A program made the translations under genes and the position numbers. From assembly GCA_963205305.1 (NCBI GenBank), contig CAUJIC010000076.1, positions 1-51,895 on the forward strand: a DNA stretch of 51,895 bases, in the 5' to 3' direction. This DNA is from Pseudomonadota bacterium. GTDB taxonomy: Bacteria; Pseudomonadota; Alphaproteobacteria; Rickettsiales; UBA3002. Under the pieces are notes generated by a model. It ran no database searches. It saw only the letters and a program-made list of their open reading frames with translations, and was not told the DNA's origin. Below, piece after piece: positions 36,795 through 44,505 of the stretch; within the stretch, counting starts at the first letter, position 1; every line of letters begins with the position of its first letter.

Positions 36795-37835
36795 CTATTC
36801 GTTGGTGGCAGGTTTCTCGGCGGGTTTTTTTGCAGGTGCTGTCACGGTGGGCGTGGCTGGCTTAGCAGGGGTAGCCGCCGCCGCTGGTGCCGGTGCGCTT
36901 ACAGCAGGTTTTACAGGCGCTGGGGCAGTGGTGGGCGCGGCACTTGTTGCAGGCGGTGTAGCCGCCGGTTTCACCACGGGCTTAGCTACTTTTTTTGCAA
37001 CGGGTTTCGCCATAGGTGTTTCTGCTGCTTCGTCGTCGCTGCTAGTGGTTGTTTTTAATGATGGCGCTTTGCCGCCATGTTCCTCGACATACTCACGCAT
37101 GCGGGCAATGGTGAGTTGGCGGGTGGCTTCGTCCATCTCCCCATGGATCAGTTTTTTGGCTTGGGCATGCTGGCCAAGTAAGCCATAGGCAAGCGCGAGG
37201 TTGTGGCGCGTGACAGTGGGTGCACCCGCTTTGTTACCTTCGTTCTTCAACAAATCGACGGCTTTTTTAGGCTCGCCTGATAACAGGTACGACATGGCCA
37301 AGTTGGTGCGGATTTTGGTGAGCGCGGCTTTGGGGTTGGTTTTGATGCCACGCAGATATTGCATTTGTGCCGCGCGATGGTTGCCACGCATATCCTCGGT
37401 GATGCCTTTGCCAATCGCGAGATCGAGGTTATCGGGCTGCTGGGTAAGGCCGCGGTCGAACGCGGTGGCGGCATCGTCGAAGCGATTACTATCGAGATAG
37501 ATTTTGCCTGTCAGGTAATTGGCAAGCGCATCATCGGGCTGAAGCTGGAGCGCCTTTTCGAGGATGGGCAGCGCCTTATCGTTCTGGCCGTTTTTGATGT
37601 AGAGTTGGGCAAGGCCCAGATGCGCCTCGATATGGCCGCTTCCCTCGTTCATGGCGGTTAAGTAGTCGCGCTCGGCGGCAGGGAAATTGCCTTGCTGGGC
37701 GGCACCATCGGCGGCATAGATGAGCGAGCGCTCGCGGCTCGAAATGGGCCCGCGCTCGGTGGGTGTTGTGGCCGAATCGAGGCCATCGCAAGCAGTGAGG
37801 GTTAGGACAAGCAGCAGAACAGGAATAACGCGCAT
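36795..37835 (-). CDS. tadD: Tad pilus TPR lipoprotein TadD
   Basis: A 346-residue lipoprotein with signal 'MRVIPVLLLVLTLTAC' (lipidated Cys16) and five or six tetratricopeptide repeats (about 40-225, such as 'AHLGLAQLYIKNGQNDKALPILEKALQLQPDD'[first 20 and later positions match the TPR pattern]). The final 95 residues are Lys/Pro/Ala-rich low complexity, as in wall-spanning tails. TadD-type proteins help the secretin assemble. The ATG at 37835 has GGAGG about seven bases upstream; the longer frame to 37898 is rejected. It is encoded opposite to the Tad operon, an unusual arrangement. Confidence 0.85.
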   Translation of the reverse strand: MRVIPVLLLVLTLTACDGLDSATTPTERGPISSRERSLIYAADGAAQQGNFPAAERDYLTAMNEGSGHIEAHLGLAQLYIKNGQNDKALPILEKALQLQPDDALANYLTGKIYLDSNRFDDAATAFDRGLTQQPDNLDLAIGKGITEDMRGNHRAAQMQYLRGIKTNPKAALTKIRTNLAMSYLLSGEPKKAVDLLKNEGNKAGAPTVTRHNLALAYGLLGQHAQAKKLIHGEMDEATRQLTIARMREYVEEHGGKAPSLKTTTSSDDEAAETPMAKPVAKKVAKPVVKPAATPPATSAAPTTAPAPVKPAVSAPAPAAAATPAKPATPTVTAPAKKPAEKPATNE

Positions 37836-37941
37836 GGGGAACCTCCGAGCGTGATGATAGCGCAAAAATTCTCGTGCCACTAGCCGTAAAATGGCCACGT
37901 GCGAACTTATTCGATGCCGCTACAATTAAGGCAAAATGCTA

Positions 37942-37969
37942 TTGAGTTTAGCCTTTGGCAGCGTATAGT
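37942..37969 (+). promoter_or_regulatory. Sigma70-like promoter for the PhnA-domain gene
   Basis: TTGAGT (-35, 37942-37947) and TATAGT (-10, 37964-37969) are separated by 16 bases and lie about 33 bases before the ATG at 38002, giving a short leader with a TAAAGGA ribosome site. Match and spacing are good, but this is pattern reading only. Confidence 0.5.
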
Positions 37970-38001
37970 CCGCGCCTCAATCGAACGTTAAAGGAAACCG
38001 C

Positions 38002-38469
38002 ATGACCACCACTGAACTCAAAGAAGCTGCCGCACTCATCACCCGCTTTGTGAACGGCGAGACGGAAGATTGGGAGTGGGGCGTGCTGGTGGATGTGCCT
38101 GCCGAGCAGCCAGCGCTTGAGGCGCTGCGCCAAGAACTATTGGCGGTCGCCGAGAAAAACCCGCCGCGGGGCGGCAATGAATGGTGCGCGCCCGATGGTA
38201 TGAGTGCATTACGCGCGATTGCGAACCGTGTGCTGGGCGTGGCCGAGGATGATGATTTGGTGGTGAAAGACAGCAACGGCACCCGCCTTGCTAATGGCGA
38301 TAGCGTGACGCTCATCAAGGATTTGCCAGTGAAAGGCGCGAACGTGACCCTAAAGCGCGGCACGGTGGCTAAGAATATTCGCCTCACGCTCAACCCCGAA
38401 GAAATTGAGTGCAACGTGGAGAAAGTGCGCGGGCTGGTGCTGCGCGTGGAGTTTGTGAAGAAGGCTTAG
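38002..38469 (+). CDS. PhnA/YjdM C-terminal domain protein with unusual N-terminus
   Basis: 155 residues. The C-terminal half (about 86-155, 'VKDSNGTRLANGDSVTLIKD' and 'KRGTVAKNIRL') matches the PhnA/YjdM domain, including the end 'EFVKKA'. In E. coli YjdM this domain follows a four-Cys zinc ribbon. Here the zinc ribbon is absent: residues 1-80 hold one Cys and a helical, acidic region instead. PhnA was named from the phosphonate operon, but its role is not established. No phosphonate genes are nearby. The 3' end overlaps the convergent SRPBCC gene by 4 bases. Confidence 0.8.
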   Translation: MTTTELKEAAALITRFVNGETEDWEWGVLVDVPAEQPALEALRQELLAVAEKNPPRGGNEWCAPDGMSALRAIANRVLGVAEDDDLVVKDSNGTRLANGDSVTLIKDLPVKGANVTLKRGTVAKNIRLTLNPEEIECNVEKVRGLVLRVEFVKKA

Positions 38470-38993
38470 CCCTTCACTTTTTCCTTCAGGTTCAAAAGGC
38501 CTTTCTCGTAGGTATCGCCAATCATTTTTTCGCAGTTCACGAGAAGGCTGATGGCCTTGCCGGCGAAATCGTTTTTGCCAAACATGCTCCATGTCACTTT
38601 GGTGCCGCCGGCTTCAGGCGTTAGCGTAATCTCGGATTCGGCTTCGCCCTTCATAGGCTCTTCAAACAGCAATGCGTATTTGATGAATGCATTGGCCTTG
38701 GTGTCACTAATGCTCATGCTACCTTGGCCAACTTCTTCGTTGCCATCCCACGCCATGGTGGCGCCCTTGCCCGCACGTGGGCCTGTGTAGGTTACTTTGG
38801 CGGCGGGGTCGATTTCTGCCCATGGCGACCACACGTTGAATGCGTGCAAATCGTTCACATGCGGGAAGAGGGTAGCGGGCGATGCATTGATGATGAGTGA
38901 GCGCTCGTAGCGGTAATCAGCGGGCTGCATGGCGGCTACAACAAGAAAAACAGCAATGGCCGCAGCCACGAGCTTGAGGATGGTTTTGAACAC
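38466..38993 (-). CDS. SRPBCC-fold (polyketide cyclase-like) membrane-anchored protein
   Basis: 175 residues. An N-terminal transmembrane helix (about 3-22) is followed by a START/SRPBCC-type domain with 'YRYERSLIINASPATLFPHV', 'FNVWSPWAEIDP' and 'GGTKVTWSMFGKNDF'. This fold binds hydrophobic ligands; the function of this subfamily is unknown. The GTG at 38993 has AAAGG seven bases upstream. A longer frame to 39083 would overlap the next gene and lacks a ribosome site. It converges on the PhnA-domain gene. Confidence 0.82.
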   Translation of the reverse strand: MFKTILKLVAAAIAVFLVVAAMQPADYRYERSLIINASPATLFPHVNDLHAFNVWSPWAEIDPAAKVTYTGPRAGKGATMAWDGNEEVGQGSMSISDTKANAFIKYALLFEEPMKGEAESEITLTPEAGGTKVTWSMFGKNDFAGKAISLLVNCEKMIGDTYEKGLLNLKEKVKG

Positions 38994-39037
38994 GGCACAG
39001 CCTTTCAGTGGGTGAAGGATGTTGGAAAATCTATAAG

Positions 39038-39565
39038 CTAAATTTTTTTTGGCAAGGTTTCGTGCCGAACTATCAACTCCCAAATTTCACCCATATGTTG
39101 TTGGCCAGCGAATTGTTCTGGCTCTGCATGCACCAACTTCATTCCCAACTTTTGATAGATACGCCGCGCGCCGATATTGCTGCTGGTGGTGAACAGGTTG
39201 ACGGTGCGGTAGCCCTTTTCGCGAGCGAAGGCAAAGGCGGTTTCAAGCAGCTGCGTGGCAAGGCCAAGGCCGCGGGCGGCGGGCTCGACATAGAGCACGC
39301 GCAGCTTGGCGGTGGTGGCATTCTGGCGGATGAGAAACAGCGAACCCAGAATTTCGCCGTCGCGCTTGGCGATCCAGCTTGCTTCATCGGCGGGGTTGAA
39401 ATTGCGGATGAAGCTGGCGAGGATTTCGGCAATCATGGCCTCGAACTCCATGTTCCAGCCAAATTCGTGCGCAATCACCGCGCCGTGGCGGTGGATGATC
39501 CAGCCCGCATCGCCACTAGCGAGGGGGGAGAGGGTGATGGGGGCTTGGCTGGTAGGTGTAGTCAT
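39038..39565 (-). CDS. GNAT-family N-acetyltransferase
   Basis: 175 residues with the GNAT core: 'GEILGSLFLIRQNATTAKLR' (beta strands), 'VLYVEPAARGLGLATQLLETA' containing the acetyl-CoA loop R-G-L-G-L-A, and 'LFTTSSNIGARRIYQKLGMK'. Helix-rich residues 25-65 could be a helix-turn-helix remnant of a MarR-GNAT fusion ('EFGWNMEFEAMIAEILASFI'), but are too short for a full domain. Substrate unknown. It lies 44 bases upstream of the SRPBCC gene on the same strand. Confidence 0.85.
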   Translation of the reverse strand: MTTPTSQAPITLSPLASGDAGWIIHRHGAVIAHEFGWNMEFEAMIAEILASFIRNFNPADEASWIAKRDGEILGSLFLIRQNATTAKLRVLYVEPAARGLGLATQLLETAFAFAREKGYRTVNLFTTSSNIGARRIYQKLGMKLVHAEPEQFAGQQHMGEIWELIVRHETLPKKI

Positions 39566-39642
39566 GGGGCGGTTCTATGCCCTGAGGTGATGGGGCTGTC
39601 AAGCGGTGTAAAACGATATAAATAAACAGCTTAATCCTCCTT

Positions 39643-39671
39643 CAGTTTGGTATCAGTTTGCGCTCAGCTTG
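39643..39671 (+). promoter_or_regulatory. Three phased 11-bp repeats upstream of the charged periplasmic protein
   Basis: CAGTTTG (39643), CAGTTTG (39654) and CAGCTTG (39665) start exactly 11 bases apart, each on the same face of the helix. They end 75 bases before the ATG at 39746. Such arrays are typical operators of OmpR/PhoB-family response regulators; the regulator is not identified. Confidence 0.55.
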
Positions 39672-39745
39672 GCCTCATCGCGATGCGGTATCAATGGTTG
39701 CGTCGAGAGATACTAACCCCGACATCAACCTTACAGGAGATACCC

Positions 39746-40123
39746 ATGAAAACACTGACCGCACTGACCCTTGCCACCGCGTTTGCTTTTGCTGCACCTG
39801 CATTTGCGCAGAACACCATTGCCCCCACGGGTGAGTTGAAGGAAGACCACAAGGCCATTCATGCCGACAAAAAAGAACTCGTGCAGGACACCAAAGACAT
39901 CCACGCCGATAAAAAAGAGCTGCGCGAAGCGGTGAAAGAGCGCCACGAGGCCGTGAAAACGGGCGATAAGGAAGCCGTGAAGGATGCCCGCGCCGAAGTG
40001 AAAGATGCCAAAGGCGACCTGAAGACCGACCTGAAAGAGCGCCATGAGGACCACAAGCAACTCGTTCATGACCGTAAAGAATTGCGTCAGGATCGTCGTG
40101 AAGTCCTGAAAAACGCTAAGTAA
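39746..40123 (+). CDS. Small highly charged periplasmic protein
   Basis: 125 residues with a clear signal peptide (1-21, cleavage at 'APAFA') and a mature part made of Lys, Asp, Glu, His and Arg with a repeating pattern: 'HADKKELVQDTKDI' and 'HADKKELREAVKE' are near-duplicates, followed by similar alternating-charge segments. It should form one long helix or coiled coil. Function unknown; similar small charged periplasmic proteins often belong to envelope stress responses. The ATG at 39746 has CAGGAGA upstream. The gene has its own phased-repeat promoter region and a strong terminator, so it is a monocistronic, regulated unit. Confidence 0.8.
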   Translation: MKTLTALTLATAFAFAAPAFAQNTIAPTGELKEDHKAIHADKKELVQDTKDIHADKKELREAVKERHEAVKTGDKEAVKDARAEVKDAKGDLKTDLKERHEDHKQLVHDRKELRQDRREVLKNAK

Positions 40124-40144
40124 CCTTCCCTGAATGACTTGGAC

Positions 40145-40174
40145 GCGGCCGAGGGCAACCTCGGCCGCTTTTTT
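40145..40174 (+). terminator. Intrinsic terminator
   Basis: A perfect 10-bp GC-rich stem GCGGCCGAGG (40145-40154) / CCTCGGCCGC (40159-40168) with loop GCAA is followed by six T. It lies 22 bases after the stop of the charged periplasmic protein gene and insulates it from the his genes. Confidence 0.95.
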
Positions 40175-40184
40175 ATGCGCCGCA

Positions 40185-40213
40185 TTGACGCCTGTGAAAC
40201 CCTGAGCTAAGCT
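40185..40213 (+). promoter_or_regulatory. Sigma70-like promoter for the his block
   Basis: TTGACG (40185-40190) and TAAGCT (40208-40213) are separated by 17 bases, just after a terminator and about 22 bases before the hisB ATG. The CAGGAGA ribosome site fits the short leader. No His-codon leader peptide or attenuator is present here. Confidence 0.5.
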
Positions 40214-40234
40214 ACTGAAACAGGAGAACACAGT

Positions 40235-40840
40235 ATGTCACTAGCCCGTACCGCCCGCGTTGAACGCGCCACGAAAGAAACCAGCATTGCTGTTGAGGTG
40301 AACCTCGATGGCACGGGGAAATACGATATTTCCACGGGGATTGGCTTTTTGGATCATATGCTGGAGCAACTCTCGCGCCACAGCCTGATTGACCTTACCG
40401 TGAAGGCGAAGGGTGATTTGCACATCGATTTTCACCACACCACGGAAGATACCGGCCTTGCAGTTGGCAAGGCAATCGCCGATGCGCTGGGCGAGCGCGT
40501 GGGCATCACCCGTTTTGGTTCGGCGCTTAGCCCCATGGACGAAACCCTCACCCGTGTGGCGCTCGACCTTTCGGGCCGGCCATACTTTGTGTGGAAGGTG
40601 GAGTTCAGCAAAGATAAACTGGGCGAGATGGACACGGAATTATTCCGCGAATGGTTCCAAGCGTTTGCCAGCCAAGCGGGCACCACGCTGCACATCGAAA
40701 ATCTCTATGGCATCAACAACCACCACATTGTGGAAAGCTGCTTTAAAGGGTTGGCGCGTGCGTTGCGCGAGGCGATTGAGATTGACCCGCGCAAAGCTGA
40801 TGCAGTGCCAAGTACCAAGGGCGTGCTGACTAAAAACTAA
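40235..40840 (+). CDS. hisB: Imidazoleglycerol-phosphate dehydratase
   Basis: A 201-residue single-function HisB catalysing the sixth step of histidine synthesis. Metal-binding and family motifs are complete: '[20 protein letters not shown]', '[14 protein letters not shown]' and '[20 protein letters not shown]'. Length is typical of the monofunctional form; no phosphatase domain is fused. An AGGAG ribosome site precedes the ATG. It is the first gene of the his block in this window; hisG, hisD, hisC and hisI are not present. A family 1 hairpin begins 9 bases after its stop. Confidence 0.97.
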   Translation: MSLARTARVERATKETSIAVEVNLDGTGKYDISTGIGFLDHMLEQLSRHSLIDLTVKAKGDLHIDFHHTTEDTGLAVGKAIADALGERVGITRFGSALSPMDETLTRVALDLSGRPYFVWKVEFSKDKLGEMDTELFREWFQAFASQAGTTLHIENLYGINNHHIVESCFKGLARALREAIEIDPRKADAVPSTKGVLTKN

Positions 40841-40848
40841 ATACTGCC

Positions 40849-40966
40849 GCGCTTTGAAGGGCACCGACTACGTTGTCGTCCGTCGGTTTGGTACTGCTTA
40901 TGTAGCGCTGCTACACCGCGCAGCACCTCACCTAGGACTCCTAGTATTCGGCACCCTTGAAAGCGC
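40849..40966. repeat. Family 1 long-hairpin element, copy A
   Basis: Outer arms GCGCTTTGAAGGGCACC (40849-40865) and GGCACCCTTGAAAGCGC (40950-40966) pair at 14 of 17 positions. They enclose a conserved core of about 85 bases containing GTAGC-GCT-GCTAC at the tip, GGTACTGC facing GCAGCACC, and CTAGG-ACT-CCTAG on the 3' side. It lies between hisB and the DUF2628 gene; its right arm ends just before that gene's ribosome site. No T-tract. Copies B and C share the core but not the arm sequence. Confidence 0.85.
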
Positions 40967-40983
40967 TTACTAAGGAGTGCTTC

Positions 40984-41367
40984 ATGTTCGGAAAATCAGA
41001 AAAAATATACAACGTGTATGAAAAGCCCGAGGCGGCGGAGCCGACCGAGCGGGTGGAGTTGGTACGCGAGGGGTTTTCGTTTTTTGCATTCGTACTGAAT
41101 TTTTTCTGGCTGATATTTAACCGTATGTGGCTGGTGCTTGTTGGTTACATTGCCATTGGGGTGGCGTTGGCTTTGGGAGCGCAGATGCTCAATCTTTCGG
41201 AAGTTTCAGTGATGTTGCTGCAAACGCTGATGAACCTGCTGCTGGGTTTCCATGCCTATGATTTGCAAGGATGGTCGCTCAAGCGCCGTGGCTATCGGTT
41301 AGCTGGGGTGCTGGTGGCAGAATCCGAAATGGCTGCCGAGCGTCGTTACTACGAGTTTGCGAGCTAA
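40984..41367 (+). CDS. DUF2628 membrane protein in the his block
   Basis: 127 residues with a short charged N-terminus, hydrophobic segments at about 28-46, 49-68 and 74-92, and a cytoplasmic tail ending 'AAERRYYEFAS'. The pattern 'EKPEAAEPTERVELVREGFS' followed by 'FAFVLNFFWLIFNRMW' fits DUF2628, which occurs between hisB and hisH in several alphaproteobacteria. Function unknown. The ATG at 40984 has AAGGAG seven bases upstream; an upstream in-frame codon at 40957 lies inside the hairpin element and is rejected. The hisH start follows one base after its stop. Confidence 0.82.
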   Translation: MFGKSEKIYNVYEKPEAAEPTERVELVREGFSFFAFVLNFFWLIFNRMWLVLVGYIAIGVALALGAQMLNLSEVSVMLLQTLMNLLLGFHAYDLQGWSLKRRGYRLAGVLVAESEMAAERRYYEFAS

Positions 41368-41368
41368 C

Positions 41369-42013
41369 ATGACGCATGTGGCCATCATCGATTGCGGGGC
41401 GGGGAACTTACACTCCGTGCGAAAAGCCATTGCCAGCCAACTGCCAACGGGCGCCAGCCTTGCGGTGGTGACAGATGCGGCGGCGCTGGATGCCGCGACG
41501 CATATTGTGTTGCCCGGTGTGGGTGCATTCGCCGATTGTATGCAAGGCTTCAACGCGCTTAACGGCATGCGCGCGGCGCTCGAACGTGCAGTGTTCGAGC
41601 AGAAAAAGCCGTTCTTGGGCATCTGCGTGGGCATGCAAATGCTGTTCAAGCGTGGCCACGAGCATGGCACGCATGAAGGTTTTGGTTGGTTCGAGGGCGA
41701 GGTGCGCCTGCTGGCGCCCAGCGACGCCACGCTTCGCATCCCCCATATGGGCTGGAACAGGCTGCGCCTGAGGCAGGCGGAGGTAAAACTACTCAGCGGC
41801 GTGCAGGATGGCGAGTTCGTGTATTTCGTCCATTCCTATGCTGCAACGCAGTGTAATCCCGCAGAAATCCTCGCCACGGTTGACTATGGGGGGGATGTTG
41901 TGGCACTCATCGGCCGCGACAACATTTTTGGCACCCAATTCCACCCCGAAAAGAGCCAAGAAGTGGGGTTACGCATACTACGAAATTTTATAGGGATGAA
42001 TCATGGCCGCTAA
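41369..42013 (+). CDS. hisH: Imidazole glycerol phosphate synthase, glutamine amidotransferase subunit
   Basis: A 214-residue class I amidotransferase that supplies ammonia to HisF. The N-terminal 'VAIIDCGAGNLHSVRKA', the nucleophile in 'FLGICVGMQMLFKRG', and the catalytic His and Glu in 'GTQFHPEKSQEVG' are all present. It starts one base after the DUF2628 stop and overlaps the following GNAT gene by 11 bases. Confidence 0.97.
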   Translation: MTHVAIIDCGAGNLHSVRKAIASQLPTGASLAVVTDAAALDAATHIVLPGVGAFADCMQGFNALNGMRAALERAVFEQKKPFLGICVGMQMLFKRGHEHGTHEGFGWFEGEVRLLAPSDATLRIPHMGWNRLRLRQAEVKLLSGVQDGEFVYFVHSYAATQCNPAEILATVDYGGDVVALIGRDNIFGTQFHPEKSQEVGLRILRNFIGMNHGR

Positions 42014-42566
42014 CCCCGAAATGAAGCCCGCGCCGAAACTGAGCGTTGAGAAAAAAACAGCGCTGACCGAGAACGAGCTGACTGAACTGTGCGTGGCAAC
42101 GGAAGATGCGATCAAGGATGGCATTGGCTTTAACTGGCTGACGCCGCCGCAGCGCGAAACACTGGAAAGCTACTGGCGTGGGGTGCTGATGGTGCCCAGC
42201 CGCGAGTTGTTCATTGCACGGCTCGATAATGTCATCTGCGGTTCGATCCAACTCATGCGGCCGAGCAAATCGAAAGAGACGTCGGCATTTGCTGCATCGG
42301 TTGAGGCGCATTTTGTGGCGCCATGGGCGCGTGGCCATGGCCTCGCCCCCATGCTGCTCGAGGCCGCTGAGAGGGAAGCCGCGAAGGAAGGCTTTGCCGT
42401 TATCAATCTCTCGGTGCGTGAGACGCAAGCCCGCGCGCTCGAGGTTTACCGCACCCATGGCTATACTGAGTGGGGCACGATGCCCTATTACGAATTCGTC
42501 AATGCGAGCATGGTGAGCGGGCATTATTTTTATAAAAAGTTAGAACCGATTTCGAACCTGATATGA
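42003..42566 (+). CDS. GNAT-family acetyltransferase embedded in the his block
   Basis: 187 residues with GNAT features: '[15 protein letters not shown]' (strand), '[26 protein letters not shown]' with the acetyl-CoA loop R-G-H-G-L-A, and '[23 protein letters not shown]'. Substrate unknown. It overlaps hisH at its start (11 bases) and hisA at its end (ATGA), so it is translated with the histidine genes although it is not a known histidine enzyme. It may act on a small molecule linked to the pathway or be a passenger. Confidence 0.88.
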   Translation: MAANPEMKPAPKLSVEKKTALTENELTELCVATEDAIKDGIGFNWLTPPQRETLESYWRGVLMVPSRELFIARLDNVICGSIQLMRPSKSKETSAFAASVEAHFVAPWARGHGLAPMLLEAAEREAAKEGFAVINLSVRETQARALEVYRTHGYTEWGTMPYYEFVNASMVSGHYFYKKLEPISNLI

Positions 42567-43288
42567 GACTTTACCCCGCGATTGATTTGAAAGACGGCCA
42601 ATGCGTGCGCCTGTTCAAGGGCGACATGAAAGCCGCGACGATTTATAACGAGGACGCTGCCGCGCAAGCCCGCCGCTTCGAGGCGGCTGGGTTTGAGTAT
42701 CTCCATGTGGTGGATTTGAACGGCGCCGTGAGCGGTAAGGCTGTGAACCATGCGGTGGTGAAAAATATCATTGCGGCAGTGAATATGCCCGTGCAACTGG
42801 GCGGCGGCATCCGCGACCGCGCGGGCGTGGAAACATGGCTGGAGGCTGGCATTTCGCGCGTTATTCTTGGCACCGCGGCGGTGAAAAACCCCGCGCTGGT
42901 CGAGGAAGTGGCGGCTGCACACCCTGGTAAAATTGCGGTGGGCATCGATGCGCGCGGCGGTATGGTGGCAGTGGAAGGCTGGGTGAAAGCCAGCACCATG
43001 AAGGCGATTGACCTTGCCAAAATGTTCGAGGATGCAGGCGTGGCCGCAATTATTTATACCGACATTGCGCGCGATGGCACGCTCGATGGCCCCAACCTCG
43101 ATGAAACGGCGGCGCTCGCTGATGCTATTTCGATTCCTGTCATCCTATCGGGCGGTATTGGCACCATGCAGCATTTGCGTGACGTGAAAGCGCGCTCTCA
43201 TCGTAACATCGAGGGCATCATCATTGGCCGCGCTTTATACGAGAATACGATTCAGCCGTATGACGCCTTAGCGTTGATGCAGGCATGA
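42563..43288 (+). CDS. hisA: ProFAR isomerase
   Basis: A 241-residue (beta-alpha)8-barrel isomerase for the fourth step of histidine synthesis. Typical elements: '[19 protein letters not shown]' with catalytic Asp, '[20 protein letters not shown]', '[16 protein letters not shown]', '[14 protein letters not shown]' with the second catalytic Asp, and '[16 protein letters not shown]'. It overlaps the genes on both sides (ATGA each time), indicating tight coupling with the GNAT gene and hisF. Confidence 0.97.
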   Translation: MRLYPAIDLKDGQCVRLFKGDMKAATIYNEDAAAQARRFEAAGFEYLHVVDLNGAVSGKAVNHAVVKNIIAAVNMPVQLGGGIRDRAGVETWLEAGISRVILGTAAVKNPALVEEVAAAHPGKIAVGIDARGGMVAVEGWVKASTMKAIDLAKMFEDAGVAAIIYTDIARDGTLDGPNLDETAALADAISIPVILSGGIGTMQHLRDVKARSHRNIEGIIIGRALYENTIQPYDALALMQA

Positions 43289-44043
43289 ATTTTCCCGTTC
43301 GCATTATTCCGTGCCTCGATGTGACTGCAGGTCGCGTGGTGAAGGGTGTGAATTTCGTCGACCTGATCGATGCGGGTGACCCTGTGGAGCAAGCGATTGC
43401 TTATGACGCGCAAGGAGCGGATGAGCTATGTTTTTTGGATATTACTGCGACCAGCGATAATCGCGGAATTTTGCACGATATGGTCGATCGCGTGGCGCAG
43501 CATTGTTTCATGCCATTCACGGTCGGTGGCGGTGTGAGGGAGCTGAACGACATCCGCACGTTGCTGCTTGCGGGGGCGGATAAGGTGTCGATTAATTCGG
43601 AAGCGGTGAAGCGCCCCGAATTTGTGCGCGAGGCCTCGGAAAAATTTGGCGCTCAGTGCATTGTGGTGGCGATTGATGCAAAGAATGTTGGCGCGGGTAA
43701 ATGGGAAATTTTCACCCATGGTGGGCGCAAGCCAACGGGCATCGATGCGGTTGATTGGGCCGAGCAAATGGCAAGCCTAGGTGCGGGTGAGCTGCTGGTG
43801 ACGAGCATGGATCGCGATGGCACCAAATCGGGGTTTGATGTGGAACTCATCCGCCAAATTGCAGCGCGCACACGCGTGCCCATTATTGCATCGGGCGGGG
43901 TGGGAAGTTTGCAGCATTTTGCAGAAGGTGCCCGCGCAGGCGCGACTGGCTTACTTGCCGCATCGGTCTTCCATTTTGGGCAGTTTACCATTGCCCAAGT
44001 GAAAGAAGCTTTATTGCGCGAAGGAATTGCGGTAAGGAACTAA
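43285..44043 (+). CDS. hisF: Imidazole glycerol phosphate synthase, cyclase subunit
   Basis: A 252-residue (beta-alpha)8 barrel that forms the imidazole ring, using ammonia from HisH. '[19 protein letters not shown]' carries the first catalytic Asp; '[18 protein letters not shown]' and '[20 protein letters not shown]' carry a phosphate site and the second Asp. Length is exactly typical. The start overlaps hisA; hisE starts two bases after its stop. Confidence 0.97.
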   Translation: MNFPVRIIPCLDVTAGRVVKGVNFVDLIDAGDPVEQAIAYDAQGADELCFLDITATSDNRGILHDMVDRVAQHCFMPFTVGGGVRELNDIRTLLLAGADKVSINSEAVKRPEFVREASEKFGAQCIVVAIDAKNVGAGKWEIFTHGGRKPTGIDAVDWAEQMASLGAGELLVTSMDRDGTKSGFDVELIRQIAARTRVPIIASGGVGSLQHFAEGARAGATGLLAASVFHFGQFTIAQVKEALLREGIAVRN

Positions 44044-44044
44044 C

Positions 44045-44371
44045 ATGAGCGCATTCGACCAGTTAGATACATTAGTTGCCATGATAGCTTCCCGCGTGGG
44101 CGGCGACCCGAAACTCTCGCACACCGCGAAGTTGCTGAAGCGCGGCCCCGCCCGCATTGCGAAAAAGCTGGGCGAGGAAGCAGTTGAGACCGCCATCTCG
44201 GCCGCACAAGGCCACCGCGAGGAAGTGGTGGCGGAAAGTGCCGATCTTATTTTCCACATGCTGGTGTTGTGGCAGGCCATGGGTATCAAGCCTGCGGATG
44301 TGATGGCCGAATTGCAGCGCCGTGAGGCACAAAGTGGGGTTGAGGAAAAAGCCTCGCGGGTGGAACAATAA
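44045..44371 (+). CDS. hisE: Phosphoribosyl-ATP pyrophosphatase
   Basis: A 108-residue MazG-fold enzyme for the second step of histidine synthesis. The helix with 'KLGEEAVETAISAAQGHREEVVAESADLIFH' carries the acidic metal-binding residues (E-E-x-x-E and E-x-x-D). It is a stand-alone HisE, not fused to HisI. The last two bases of its stop codon start the left arm of a family 1 hairpin. Confidence 0.95.
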   Translation: MSAFDQLDTLVAMIASRVGGDPKLSHTAKLLKRGPARIAKKLGEEAVETAISAAQGHREEVVAESADLIFHMLVLWQAMGIKPADVMAELQRREAQSGVEEKASRVEQ

Positions 44372-44490
44372 CGTTTTGAATGTCACCGACTACGTTGTCC
44401 TCCGTCGGGCTCGGTACTGCTTATGTAGCGCTGCTACACCGCGCAGCACCTCACCTTGGACTCCTAGTATTCGGCAACATTGAAAACGTT
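44370..44490. repeat. Family 1 long-hairpin element, copy B
   Basis: Arms AACGTTTTGAATGTCACC (44370-44387) and GGCAACATTGAAAACGTT (44473-44490) pair at 15 of 18 positions; the mismatched G-G inside TTGAA/TTGAA is the same one seen in copies A and C. The core is nearly identical to copy A. It occupies almost the whole gap between hisE and the HIT gene: the left arm starts in the hisE stop codon and the right arm ends 15 bases before the HIT start. Confidence 0.85.
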
Positions 44491-44505
44491 CACGATGGAG
44501 TATGT

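Noticed and set aside
36633-37188. Plus-strand frames over the tadD tail and hairpin copy 2
   Set aside because: Cys/Arg-rich or Ala/Gly/Val repeats that mirror the Lys/Pro/Ala tail of TadD; one starts inside the hairpin.
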